Virus record (IMG/VR): IMGVR_UViG_3300025789_000068
Location: 1-44,033 of that record
DNA from: a virus
Length of the DNA: 44,033 bases
Strand: one strand, 5' to 3'
In this document: piece by piece, positions 16,131-23,819 of the stretch
Layout of the letters: the number at the start of each line of letters is the position of its first letter
How positions within the stretch are numbered: the first letter of the stretch is position 1
Notes under the pieces: generated by a model
What the model was told of the DNA's origin: nothing
Seen by the model: only the letters and a program-made list of their open reading frames with translations
Databases searched by the model: none
Program-made: the position numbers and the translations under genes

Positions 16131-16433
16131 TTATTGTTGATAGCAGCGTTTCTGGCGACCCATATAGTTGCCCCATTGATCATATACTGGTTCAAGGCGG
16201 CAAAATACCTGTGGTTGATATGGTTGACCATAATACTGCTGTTGGTTTTGTTCAGCCATGCCGCCCAAAATACCACCGATAATAAGACCACCAACCATCG
16301 GAGCAACCCAATTGTTACCACCGCCACCACCATGATAATGACCATAATCACGACGATCACGCCATTCGGCATGCGCTGCCGTTGCTGAAATTAATGTTGC
16401 GGCTGCAAGTAGGATTGCTAGGGTCTTACGCAT
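16131..16433 (-). CDS. Secreted glycine-zipper-like protein with signal peptide
   Basis: The 100-residue protein has a textbook Sec signal peptide: MRKT, a hydrophobic core LAILLAAATLISAT, then AHA before E22, a probable signal peptidase I site. The mature part is His/Gly/Asp-rich, then APMVGGLIIGGILGGM, a glycine-zipper-type membrane segment, and a C-terminus with Tyr, Gln and two Cys. Placement in the periplasm or envelope is likely. It has its own promoter and GGAG 7 bases before ATG 16433, which decides the start over an upstream frame. A host-derived envelope protein or a superinfection factor are options; neither is shown. Confidence 0.82.
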   Translation of the reverse strand: MRKTLAILLAAATLISATAAHAEWRDRRDYGHYHGGGGGNNWVAPMVGGLIIGGILGGMAEQNQQQYYGQPYQPQVFCRLEPVYDQWGNYMGRQKRCYQQ

Positions 16434-16458
16434 GGTGGTTCTCCAATTGACTATAACC

Positions 16459-16486
16459 AATATAACATATTTATTGGCTTTGTCAA
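16459..16486 (-). promoter_or_regulatory. Sigma70-like promoter for the secreted protein gene
   Basis: TTGACA (16486-16481) and TATATT (16464-16459) are 16 bp apart, and GGAG follows about 15 bases downstream. Confidence 0.83.
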
Positions 16487-16489
16487 GGG

Positions 16490-16729
16490 TTAATTTAATC
16501 TATTTTTCGCTTCAAATTCCGCAATAACTTGTTCAGCATTGCCGGTTAACACCGCATAAGTTTCTTCTAAATCTTCAATTTCTGGTGCTTCAGTTTCCAG
16601 ATACTCATAGATTTCAGCAATAGGAATCTTGTCTCTGCCTAATGCAGTTTGATCCCTAATGTATTTTAATATAAGATATTCAACTTCTTCTTCGGTAATG
16701 TCAATCTCTAAAAATTCTTCTTCGGTCAT
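16490..16729 (-). CDS. Small very acidic protein
   Basis: The 79-residue protein opens MTEEEFLEIDITEEEVEYL and is strongly acidic and helical throughout. No family is recognised. The ATG overlaps the upstream stop by one base. Acidic phage proteins of this size often bind host proteins or mimic DNA, but there is no direct evidence here. Confidence 0.7.
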   Translation of the reverse strand: MTEEEFLEIDITEEEVEYLILKYIRDQTALGRDKIPIAEIYEYLETEAPEIEDLEETYAVLTGNAEQVIAEFEAKNRLN

Positions 16730-17031
16730 TAGCGACTACTCAAAATGTATTGAACGATGATTTCACTTAACCGCTCACCTAGTTCTTCACTATCATTGAT
16801 AACATGAAGTTCATTAAGACCACGATCTTTACGATCATCATACCGATGAAACTCTACAATGTAACCACCATTGGCAACATGTAGTTTCATATTGATACCA
16901 TCGGCACCAATTTTGTTTGAATTTATTAATCTTGAATTCTCACCAGTATAAATCAAGTTGTGCTGTGCTTTTTGTTCTGCTTCCCAAGCCCTCTTTGCTT
17001 GTTTTTGAAACCACTTATCAAACAACTTCAT
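16729..17031 (-). CDS. Conserved phage hypothetical protein (100 aa)
   Basis: After a basic helical N-terminus (about 1-25), the protein contains MKLHVANGGYIVEFHRYDDRKDRGLNELHVI, split here as a beta hairpin around GGYIVEF and a basic turn, then an amphipathic helix. This resembles a small family in T4-like phages of unknown role. It overlaps the cupin gene by 4 bases. Confidence 0.78.
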   Translation of the reverse strand: MKLFDKWFQKQAKRAWEAEQKAQHNLIYTGENSRLINSNKIGADGINMKLHVANGGYIVEFHRYDDRKDRGLNELHVINDSEELGERLSEIIVQYILSSR

Positions 17032-17375
17032 TGGAATCGCCTTTCAATATCATCTTCTCTACAAGCCTCGCCATATTGTGTTTCAATAATAACAAGTGGT
17101 TCCTTGCCAATATTAATAACTTGGTGCCAGTTACCAACTGGAATTTTAATAGTTTCATTTGCCTGTAAAACTTCGGTTCGGTCATTATACATTGTATCGC
17201 TATGATTTGTAACAACTCTGGCAACACCACTTTGCACAACCCAAAACTCACTGCGCTTGCTGTGCTTTTGATAACTCAAGCAATGGCTTGGTTTTACAAC
17301 CAGTTGTTTTACTTTAACATTGCCAGTATCATATAGGATTGTAAAATGTCCCCAAATTCTTTCTTCACTAATCAT
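17028..17375 (-). CDS. Cupin protein, type II phosphomannose isomerase C-terminal domain-like
   Basis: The 115-residue protein matches the cupin half of ManC/type II mannose-6-phosphate isomerase in order: WGHF near the start, KVKQLVVKPSHCLSYQKH (beta strand and first metal His), RSEFWVVQSGVARV (cupin motif 1), IPVGNWHQVIN (cupin motif 2) and ETQYGEACREDDIERR at the end. The N-terminal guanylyltransferase domain of bifunctional enzymes is absent. Such a domain interconverts mannose-6-phosphate and fructose-6-phosphate, feeding nucleotide-sugar synthesis. It overlaps both neighbours by 4-8 bases. A role with the sugar genes at 4-6 kb is possible. Confidence 0.87.
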   Translation of the reverse strand: MISEERIWGHFTILYDTGNVKVKQLVVKPSHCLSYQKHSKRSEFWVVQSGVARVVTNHSDTMYNDRTEVLQANETIKIPVGNWHQVINIGKEPLVIIETQYGEACREDDIERRFQ

Positions 17376-17664
17376 TATACTTCTCTCTTTGCATAGGTAA
17401 TTTCATGGCAGCAAACGCTGCTGCTTCATTATTATGAAATTGTATATGAACCTTGTCTAAACCGCAAGTTAAAAATGAAAAATCTTCACCATATCGGTAA
17501 CCTGCTTCGCCCAAGGCATTGCAGATAATACAAGCAGCTTCTACATCCTGATAGTTGGCGTTGAGTGCACCGCCTTCTCCGTTGTATTCTGGTCCAGTAT
17601 TGTATCTGGTTCTATCAGTAAGTGCTTTGCTTGGAAATTCAAGTATGAGGGGTTTTTTTAACAT
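17368..17664 (-). CDS. Small hypothetical protein, paralogue of the next gene (copy A)
   Basis: The 98-residue protein has a FPSKAL-x-NTGPEYNG start and a YRYGEDFSFLTCGLDKV segment followed by an acidic, Ala-rich end. The same layout appears in the adjacent upstream protein (RNGQDYVFLQLDNGKE). The two are probably diverged tandem copies. No function is known. The start overlaps the upstream stop by 7 bases. Confidence 0.7.
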   Translation of the reverse strand: MLKKPLILEFPSKALTDRTRYNTGPEYNGEGGALNANYQDVEAACIICNALGEAGYRYGEDFSFLTCGLDKVHIQFHNNEAAAFAAMKLPMQREKYND

Positions 17665-17924
17665 GCATATGCCAACATAAAAAAACTTACATGTTCTTCA
17701 TCAGCAAACATAACAGGTAATTCCTTACCATTATCAAGTTGAAGAAACACATAATCTTGACCATTGCGTAGTCCATAACGATTAAAAATCTCTTTTAATT
17801 GTTGCATTGCTATGCTACGCTTGTTCCACAGCCCATATCTAGGCCCACCGTTTAACGATGCAAGTGGAAACCTTGCTATCTTAGATTCATCTTTATTGTA
17901 AAATGACGTATCTAGATTTGGCAC
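17658..17924 (-). CDS. Small hypothetical protein, paralogue of the previous gene (copy B)
   Basis: The protein (88 residues from GTG 17924) shares with copy A a FPLASLNGGPRYG start, a helix, RNGQDYVFLQL and an acidic DEEH segment before a final hydrophobic helix. The start is uncertain: GTG 17924 has GGGA 7 bases upstream, while a TTG at 17930 is in frame. The start region carries one arm of a 15-bp inverted repeat. Confidence 0.6.
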   Translation of the reverse strand: MPNLDTSFYNKDESKIARFPLASLNGGPRYGLWNKRSIAMQQLKEIFNRYGLRNGQDYVFLQLDNGKELPVMFADEEHVSFFMLAYAC

Positions 17925-17933
17925 TGGCAAGTC
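17919..17933. repeat. Left arm of a 15-bp perfect inverted repeat
   Basis: TGGCACTGGCAAGTC here is the exact reverse complement of the 15 bases at 18202-18216. The arms flank the 72-aa gene. In a transcript they could pair and close a loop around that gene. Confidence 0.85.
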
Positions 17934-17940
17934 CCGTTAA

Positions 17941-18159
17941 TTAGTGAGCAGTTGACTGAGGACGCTCTGCAAATACAGCAGCATCCACGTCCCAATTATT
18001 TTTTACATATTCATTACGACGCAGTTTTTCAAACTGGTTGAATGGTGTATTACGACGGTAAAGGTCGCTTTCATCAAACCTGTATCCATAGTCTCGGCAG
18101 AAATCACGATAGTTCTCCAAATCACGGAAAACACGGGCTACATTTGAATTATTAATCAT
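17941..18159 (-). CDS. Small conserved phage protein (72 aa)
   Basis: The protein contains NVARVFRDLENYRDFCRDYGYRF near its N-terminus and NEYVKNNWDVDAAVF near its end, similar to a small conserved T4-like phage family of unknown function. The arms of a 15-bp inverted repeat bracket it. A sigma70-like promoter lies about 65 bases upstream, leaving an unusually long leader. Confidence 0.78.
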   Translation of the reverse strand: MINNSNVARVFRDLENYRDFCRDYGYRFDESDLYRRNTPFNQFEKLRRNEYVKNNWDVDAAVFAERPQSTAH

Positions 18160-18201
18160 TCGTTTTTCTCTTTTTTATTAGAGGTTAATATTATTATGGA
18201 C

Positions 18202-18216
18202 GACTTGCCAGTGCCA
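18202..18216. repeat. Right arm of a 15-bp perfect inverted repeat
   Basis: GACTTGCCAGTGCCA pairs with the arm at 17919-17933. It lies in the leader between the promoter at 18225-18253 and the 72-aa start codon. Confidence 0.85.
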
Positions 18217-18224
18217 TAGTTTTT

Positions 18225-18253
18225 ATATTAGACTAGTTTCTTATCTTTGTCAA
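18225..18253 (-). promoter_or_regulatory. Sigma70-like promoter for the 72-aa gene
   Basis: TTGACA (18253-18248) and TAATAT (18230-18225) are 17 bp apart. The -35 lies within the last codons of the 97-aa gene. The leader to ATG 18159 is about 60 bases and holds an inverted-repeat arm. Confidence 0.75.
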
Positions 18254-18521
18254 GTAAATTATTATAATGATTTATAGCATCTTGGAGACGTATCACACTT
18301 TTTTCGGTCAAATATACATCGTCCCACACCAATTCTGTTCCAAAAATATATTTTAAGGCTGACCAGCAACGTTTAAAAAAATTCTTCCAATTATGTGCCT
18401 GAATTTCAATGATAAAATCAGGTGCCACATCATCCCAATCAAATACTGTTACACGAATAATATGTTCTGGTGCATGACATTCACATTCAAGAAATACTGC
18501 TTTATCACTAGGTTCTAACAT
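18228..18521 (-). CDS. Conserved phage hypothetical protein (97 aa)
   Basis: The protein has FLECECHAPEHIIRVTVFDW with two close Cys and a HAPEH motif, then IIEIQAHNWKNFFKRCWSALKYIFG. This pattern matches a small protein seen in many tailed phages, with unknown function; the Cys/His cluster may bind metal. It follows the sliding clamp by 3 bases, with AAAGG before its ATG, and is co-transcribed with it. Confidence 0.82.
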   Translation of the reverse strand: MLEPSDKAVFLECECHAPEHIIRVTVFDWDDVAPDFIIEIQAHNWKNFFKRCWSALKYIFGTELVWDDVYLTEKSVIRLQDAINHYNNLLDKDKKLV

Positions 18522-18524
18522 TGA

Positions 18525-19253
18525 TTATGCCTTTGCGGGTAGAAGATATTCATACTTAATAAGACCGCTGTCAACAGTAATTTTGGCTACGCCATCATCA
18601 CTAAACTGAATACTCTTATCGCCATGAAGATTAAGGATTGATAAGAATAAACCAACTGGCCACGACCAATTCTTGGTAAGTTTGCCGCTAATACCACTTT
18701 GGAATACAAAGTTACCAGCATGAGTTGAATGGTCACCAAAATAGAATTTTAGATCGGTGCCTTCGGTCTTTACGGTAAACATCTTTTCTTCGCTGTTTGC
18801 CTGACTTTGAAACTTAAGGCGTTGAATGTTGGTAACGCTTGGCTGCATGGTAATATTCCAATTGGCACCCTTAAACTTAACAGTCTTCAACTTTTCATTG
18901 ACAGTTTCAGTTGTCATAAAACGATAATCGTTCTTGAAATCACCTGCAGCATTTTCAAAATGCAAACCAACTGGAACAACATCGCCATTACGAGGTTGAG
19001 TTACCACTGTAATTGTTTCATTCTCTTTATATTCAGGAATGTTAATAATAGTATTGAGTTTTGTCAAATTTGGCATACCGAATACACCGCTAAATGCTGC
19101 ATTAACAGTGTTAAATGTTGCATTAAGAATAACGCTGCGGTCATCGCTTACGCTTTCAATAACCGTGCTTTGGTCCGTGCCAGTTACCTTGATCGTATCG
19201 ATAACGCCAAGTGCTTGTGTATGCGCAACGATATCTGTGAGAAAATCTTTCAT
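18525..19253 (-). CDS. Sliding clamp, DNA polymerase processivity factor (gp45-like)
   Basis: The 242-residue protein is close to the 228 residues of T4 gp45. It starts with a helix, followed by regularly spaced beta strands, and ends in IKYEYLLPAKA, which fits the last strand of a clamp. No enzymatic motif exists in this family, so the call rests on length, strand pattern, resemblance to T4-like clamps and location in the replication block beside the polymerase. As a trimeric ring it would tether the polymerase and in T4 also activates late promoters. It has the best promoter of the window and AAAGGT before ATG 19253. Confidence 0.8.
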   Translation of the reverse strand: MKDFLTDIVAHTQALGVIDTIKVTGTDQSTVIESVSDDRSVILNATFNTVNAAFSGVFGMPNLTKLNTIINIPEYKENETITVVTQPRNGDVVPVGLHFENAAGDFKNDYRFMTTETVNEKLKTVKFKGANWNITMQPSVTNIQRLKFQSQANSEEKMFTVKTEGTDLKFYFGDHSTHAGNFVFQSGISGKLTKNWSWPVGLFLSILNLHGDKSIQFSDDGVAKITVDSGLIKYEYLLPAKA

Positions 19254-19273
19254 GTGTTTTTACCTTTTCTTTG

Positions 19274-19302
19274 ATTATACTAAATGTTTGATTAGATGTC
19301 AA
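19274..19302 (-). promoter_or_regulatory. Consensus sigma70 promoter for the sliding clamp
   Basis: TTGACA (19302-19297) and TATAAT (19279-19274) match both consensus hexamers exactly with a 17-bp spacer. The -35 lies inside the end of the methyltransferase gene. Confidence 0.9.
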
Positions 19303-20137
19303 CTATTTCTGCAACACTACCACTTATTTTTATTCTAGGTGGAACATCGCCTGGCTTCTTAACGATAATATAACTACTACGTGCTTGTTGAATCTTATAA
19401 CTGTCTAATTCAAAACCTAATTTTACTAATTCATTGATTAAATTTTTATAATCAATTACACCAAAATCTAGATTAATATTATATCGTATTGCCCATGCCT
19501 CATCATGTGGAATAAAATTAAAGATAAATTTCCCACCACTGTATAACAACTTGTAAATTTCTTTTGCCCATGTATGAATATACCATTCATCGCAATAGAA
19601 AAATTCATTGAAACAATAAACTAGTCCAAATGATTCTTGGGGAAGATGTGATACATCATAATCATTTACTGTATATTTTAACAGTCTACGATTTTCATAG
19701 AAATCATTTTGTAATATATTTCCTGCTTCATCACAAATCTCCATATAACGATCTGCAATATAAAGTGGTTCTGCTGCTACTGCATACGGTAAAAATTGTC
19801 CAGTGCCTGGAAATAATTCTAATACAGGTATATTTTGTGCAATGTTTGCGGTAATTGTTCCAAGTAAATTTTGAACATCATCTTCATGAAGTTTATTAAT
19901 TGTAACAAATTCTCGGCGCATGTCCAAATCTTTTATAAGCAAATTATCAGTCATTAACCGACTTTTTGCCAACATACGCATTTTAGCATATTGTAAAGTA
20001 TCATCCAATTCAAGCAATAGTTTATCAAATGCTCGTAGCGTGTTCGTATAATTTCCATGCGCAGTTCCAAAACTTTCGTAAAATCTACGATGTTTTATGA
20101 TATCTTCATACATTTCAAATGATTGTGTAATATCCAT
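19292..20137 (-). CDS. Class I SAM-dependent methyltransferase-like protein
   Basis: The 281-residue protein has a helical N-terminal region (1-100) and a Rossmann-like domain with motif I VLELFPGTGQF (V105 to F115), an acidic end of strand 2 (ADRY), and a strand-4 region GLVYCFNEFFY followed by a helix and LLYSGGKFIFNF. This is the layout of class I methyltransferases that act on small molecules or proteins. The substrate is unknown. GAGGA lies before ATG 20137, which follows the polymerase stop by 5 bases. It is an unexpected gene between polymerase and clamp. Confidence 0.8.
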   Translation of the reverse strand: MDITQSFEMYEDIIKHRRFYESFGTAHGNYTNTLRAFDKLLLELDDTLQYAKMRMLAKSRLMTDNLLIKDLDMRREFVTINKLHEDDVQNLLGTITANIAQNIPVLELFPGTGQFLPYAVAAEPLYIADRYMEICDEAGNILQNDFYENRRLLKYTVNDYDVSHLPQESFGLVYCFNEFFYCDEWYIHTWAKEIYKLLYSGGKFIFNFIPHDEAWAIRYNINLDFGVIDYKNLINELVKLGFELDSYKIQQARSSYIIVKKPGDVPPRIKISGSVAEIVDI

Positions 20138-20142
20138 GGCAA

Positions 20143-22806
20143 TTATTCCTCAAACGCAAATAGGCTAGTAAATGTATTGGTAATGTTGGTTGTATTGGTG
20201 ATATCCCAATCCAACACGTCAAGCAGATTTTCTACCTTCTGTGTAACGATTGTATCTTCCATTAGGTCTTGGTCAAATGGCATATCCTTAAACCATTGGG
20301 GAATACGTGATTCATCGGTTGGATAGCCAATGCTGGTTAACCCAAGCGGATTATCACGCAGTTTACATACAATAGTCTTCATACCATCCGTAATCTCAAT
20401 TGAGCGAGAATCACTGTGCATTTTGCGGAGATTATTCCAGTTAATCGCCGCACGAACGTGACCTGGCATATTAGCACGACCCTGCTTCTTTTCTAACGCA
20501 CCATAATAGGTAAGTTTGTTAACACGCTTTGGTGTTCCTTTTTCCCAACTTGGTAGGTCTTTGAAGATATATTTGAACTGACGAACTTCTTCAATGATTT
20601 GTTCACGACCTGCACCATCTAAAACTTTTTTCAAGATGTCAGCAAGAAAGTCTTGAACAACCTTTGGAGTATCCGACCGTTTAAGGTCAAGCCCCATTGC
20701 CTTCATCTTGCCAGTTTTGCCGTCCACATCAAGACGTTTGTTTTCAAGATCATAGATAAGAACTGCATATCGTTTCTTGGTAATAAACAATCCACGAGAT
20801 GCTACAAGTTCACGACCACCCTTAATGATGGCACCAAGTTCTGGTGTAGTATGAAATGCTTCATACATGAACTTTGGAAAGGTTAAGTTTACTTGGTCAC
20901 CAATGGAATCATATAGTTGAACACAAACTTCCTTGTTCCATTCCATACGCCCACTTTCAACTTCATCTTTAATTGCTGGCCACGCAGTGAAATATACCGA
21001 ATCGGTATCACCATAGATAATGCTTTCACCAAGATGGTCATATGTTCCCATAATCAACTGATTAACGGTGGCATCCATATGCTTTGCAATCGTGCGACCA
21101 CACAACGTAGTGCTTTGACCGATGCGTTGGTCAAAGAAGCGACAGCCTGCGTTAAGAATAGCGCCATAGAGTGAGTTCAAGTTAATCTTCTTAACCAACT
21201 GACGCTTATCCCAGAACGCAATTTCCTTTGCATCCTTGGCATCTTTCTTCTTGGCTTGCAATTCTTTACGCTCACTATACCAACGCTCAAGCAAACTTGG
21301 AATAATACCCTGATGCTCAAGATTAAAGATAGTTCCATTGGCACTTAATGCCCATGGCGCATAGTTGTCAAAGATCATGTCATATATCTGTGCGGCACTA
21401 TAAACTTCGCTCTTGCCATCTGCCCATTCAATTGTAATTTCCACACCAATGTCTCGGCGCATAACTGCTTCGTATTCAATGGAAGCAAATAGTCCTTCCC
21501 ATGCAGCGGCAATACTTTTGCCTTCATCAAGTTTAGCGGCAAGATGAGCATCTGTCATAACAGGACGCAACTGTCCAACAATAGTTTCTGGACCCATGTT
21601 AAGTGCACGAATCACACTTGGATACAGTGAGTTAATATCAATTGCGCCAATCCAATCATGCAATCCTTTCTTTGGATATGCAACATAGGCACCAGCAACC
21701 TGAGTATTGATTTCATCACTACGTGGACGACGATTAGGAACCACCATGCCACGACGATGCGCTTCATTAATAATTGCCTGATCCGTCACCGCTACTGCGC
21801 CCATAGTTGTTTGCAGCAACACTGTATTATCGTGGGCAATTTCATTTGCTAGATCAAGGAAGCGAAGTTTCTTATCTAGTTTATTGAGAAGCGCAACGTC
21901 CTGACGAGAGTATGCAAGGAATGTCTCGTAATCACGGTTATACAACTGGTCAAGAGACCCTTCATATGCGGTTTTACGCTCATTCAATTCATATTCGCCA
22001 ATGGCATCAAGGCTATAGGAATGGCGCTCTTCATAGGTATACTTGCGATACAACACCATATAATCAAGATGAACACGACCTACCAAGTCAAATGTCTTAC
22101 TCATCTTGCCATACTTCTCGTATTCACGTTCTTTAGGAAACTGGTCCCAAAGACAGAAACGACGAGTATCATCCTTGCTCAGCACACGAGCAACACGATT
22201 AACAGTATAGGGAATATCAAATCCTTCGCTGTTCCATCCACTTAACACATCAGCATCATCGATAAGTTCAAGAAAAGTAAGCAATAATTCCCTTTCACTT
22301 TCAAAGTTGAAAGTGTTCTCAAACTTAGCAGCGATAGCATTGGCTTCATCCATCGTCATTGACTTTGGAGGTAGCGCAAGCGTTATTAACTGATCTAACC
22401 AGTCAAGATATACTGTAATAGCAGTAATCTTGGTGAATGGATCATCGGGGGTGCTGTATCCACGGACACTATCAAAGTCCGTCTCGATATCGAAGAAGGC
22501 TGTTTGAAGTTGTGGTGAATCTTTGCCAAGATAGTTGTTGGCTAAACAGCGAAAGATTGGATTAATATCGGCTTCGTAAATCTTCTTGTTGCTGTGAATA
22601 GCAAGTTCTTTACGAAAGTCCTTGCTACTACGGCATTTTACAAGTTTAACAGGCGTATCAAAGATACTCTTATGCGAACCATTTTGGTCATCGTAGTAGA
22701 ATATATAATCTACGTCATAGTCTTTGTAGATGCGTTTACCATCTACTCGCTCAACAACGAATACTTTTTCTTTCTGTCGGTCGAGTAGTGCATCTACATA
22801 TGCCAT
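20143..22806 (-). CDS. Family B replicative DNA polymerase (T4 gp43-like)
   Basis: The 887-residue enzyme is full length compared with T4 gp43 (898). The proofreading domain shows Exo I FFDIETD (D106, E108), Exo II GWNSEGFDIPY and Exo III YSRQDVALL. The polymerase domain shows motif A DINSLYPS (D390), motif B KKINLNSLYG (from K539) and motif C YGDTDSVYF (D600, D602), followed by KKRYAVLIYD. All catalytic residues are present, so both synthesis and 3'-5' proofreading are expected. The ATG shares one base with the upstream stop, coupling it to the DsbA-like gene. No intein or intron interrupts it. Confidence 0.98.
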   Translation of the reverse strand: MAYVDALLDRQKEKVFVVERVDGKRIYKDYDVDYIFYYDDQNGSHKSIFDTPVKLVKCRSSKDFRKELAIHSNKKIYEADINPIFRCLANNYLGKDSPQLQTAFFDIETDFDSVRGYSTPDDPFTKITAITVYLDWLDQLITLALPPKSMTMDEANAIAAKFENTFNFESERELLLTFLELIDDADVLSGWNSEGFDIPYTVNRVARVLSKDDTRRFCLWDQFPKEREYEKYGKMSKTFDLVGRVHLDYMVLYRKYTYEERHSYSLDAIGEYELNERKTAYEGSLDQLYNRDYETFLAYSRQDVALLNKLDKKLRFLDLANEIAHDNTVLLQTTMGAVAVTDQAIINEAHRRGMVVPNRRPRSDEINTQVAGAYVAYPKKGLHDWIGAIDINSLYPSVIRALNMGPETIVGQLRPVMTDAHLAAKLDEGKSIAAAWEGLFASIEYEAVMRRDIGVEITIEWADGKSEVYSAAQIYDMIFDNYAPWALSANGTIFNLEHQGIIPSLLERWYSERKELQAKKKDAKDAKEIAFWDKRQLVKKINLNSLYGAILNAGCRFFDQRIGQSTTLCGRTIAKHMDATVNQLIMGTYDHLGESIIYGDTDSVYFTAWPAIKDEVESGRMEWNKEVCVQLYDSIGDQVNLTFPKFMYEAFHTTPELGAIIKGGRELVASRGLFITKKRYAVLIYDLENKRLDVDGKTGKMKAMGLDLKRSDTPKVVQDFLADILKKVLDGAGREQIIEEVRQFKYIFKDLPSWEKGTPKRVNKLTYYGALEKKQGRANMPGHVRAAINWNNLRKMHSDSRSIEITDGMKTIVCKLRDNPLGLTSIGYPTDESRIPQWFKDMPFDQDLMEDTIVTQKVENLLDVLDWDITNTTNITNTFTSLFAFEE

Positions 22807-23075
22807 TATTGTTCGTTATCCAAGTTGTTAGTGCTGTTAAGAATGCTTTCAATAATATCAAGGTCTTCACGAGCCTTGTCAAAGTCACGCTTCTGTGCCA
22901 TCTTAATTGCCTTCTTAAGCAGATTTGGCTTGATATTCATTTCTTCTGCGATAGCACTAATAGTATCATTAAGTCCGCCTGTCAAAACCTCTACTTCGGT
23001 CATTACAGACATGCTTTCGCTCATCAATTGCTTAAGTTTCGTGCGTTCCTCTGCACTAAAGTTTCTCGTTGTCAC
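22806..23075 (-). CDS. DsbA-like double-stranded DNA-binding protein
   Basis: The 89-residue helical protein resembles the T4 DsbA family (89 residues in T4) in length and layout: an N-terminal helix with TKLKQLMSESM, a GGLNDTISAIAEEMNIKPNLLKKAI helix-turn-helix-like segment and an acidic end. In T4 the protein binds DNA near late promoters. The start is GTG 23075, supported by AAGGAG 6 bases before it. Similarity is by pattern only. The stop shares one base with the polymerase start. Confidence 0.6.
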   Translation of the reverse strand: MTTRNFSAEERTKLKQLMSESMSVMTEVEVLTGGLNDTISAIAEEMNIKPNLLKKAIKMAQKRDFDKAREDLDIIESILNSTNNLDNEQ

Positions 23076-23493
23076 TCTCTTCTCCTTGCTTGTAAAGTTC
23101 TAATAGGGTATGGTATTGTTCATAGGCATCCTTTAGCGTAGGATACTTTTCTGTGAAATATGGATCATCTGCGATAATCATCATCTTATCTGCAATCATC
23201 ATAACAGTTTTATACAATTTATCAAGGTTTATTTCATTGTGATTAGTTCTAATAATTGCATCACCTTTATCTTGTGGTGTAATTTGCAATTCTTTACCCA
23301 TTATTGATACTGATGGACTTCCAGTAGTCCCCCAACTCATAGAACCGCTATTTGTTAGATATCCAGCGCCACCGTTACCACCACCACCGCCACCGCCAGA
23401 AATTGTATAGGTTGTAGATGAACCAATTGCACCAACAGCACCAATTTGGGTATAAACTGTATTAGATTGATTTGGGACGGTTTTGACGGTCAT
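23056..23493 (-). CDS. Glycine-rich late protein with helical C-terminus
   Basis: The 145-residue protein has a polar N-terminus with a run of seven glycines near residues 34-40, a middle SVSIMGKELQITP strand, and a C-terminal helical domain with NLDKLYKTVMMIADKMMII. The C-terminal part resembles an uncharacterised T4-like structural-module protein. It overlaps the DsbA-like gene by 20 bases and the upstream gene by 32. Confidence 0.75.
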   Translation of the reverse strand: MTVKTVPNQSNTVYTQIGAVGAIGSSTTYTISGGGGGGGNGGAGYLTNSGSMSWGTTGSPSVSIMGKELQITPQDKGDAIIRTNHNEINLDKLYKTVMMIADKMMIIADDPYFTEKYPTLKDAYEQYHTLLELYKQGEESDNEKL

Positions 23494-23815
23494 GCTTTAA
23501 TTTAACAGCATATCGGTCTGGAGTCAATTTATATTTTGCAATAAACGCATTATGAAGGTCTTTTGGATCAACTTCAAACTCACGGCATATTTGTTGCATC
23601 ATGCTATCAATGCCATCATAGTCAGTGCGTTCTGCGCCATCAAGTGTGCTTGCAAGACGCTCAACAGCGTTTCCCATATTCATCTTATCACTACCTTGAA
23701 CAACAGTATCATATTTCCATCTGGCCGCAAGCAATCCCCTCGCACCAGCACTTACAGGATGACGACCTTGAATAGTAGTGCTCATTGTTGCTTCGGTAAT
23801 TTCTTTAATACGCAT
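23462..23815 (-). CDS. Small basic protein with capsid-targeting-like N-terminus
   Basis: The 117-residue protein starts MRIKEITEA, where ITE followed by Ala fits a gp21-type prohead-protease site and a T4 capsid-targeting peptide. The remainder has a helical domain and a basic C-terminal tail (KLKHDRQNRPKS). A GGTAAATA element lies 5 bases before the ATG. Packaging in the head is inference. Confidence 0.72.
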   Translation of the reverse strand: MRIKEITEATMSTTIQGRHPVSAGARGLLAARWKYDTVVQGSDKMNMGNAVERLASTLDGAERTDYDGIDSMMQQICREFEVDPKDLHNAFIAKYKLTPDRYAVKLKHDRQNRPKSI

Positions 23816-23819
23816 AGTA

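Noticed and set aside
8704-16433. Small-gene and repeat clusters as a CRISPR array or satellite
   Set aside because: The repeated promoter blocks are not regularly spaced with unique spacers; they are promoters.
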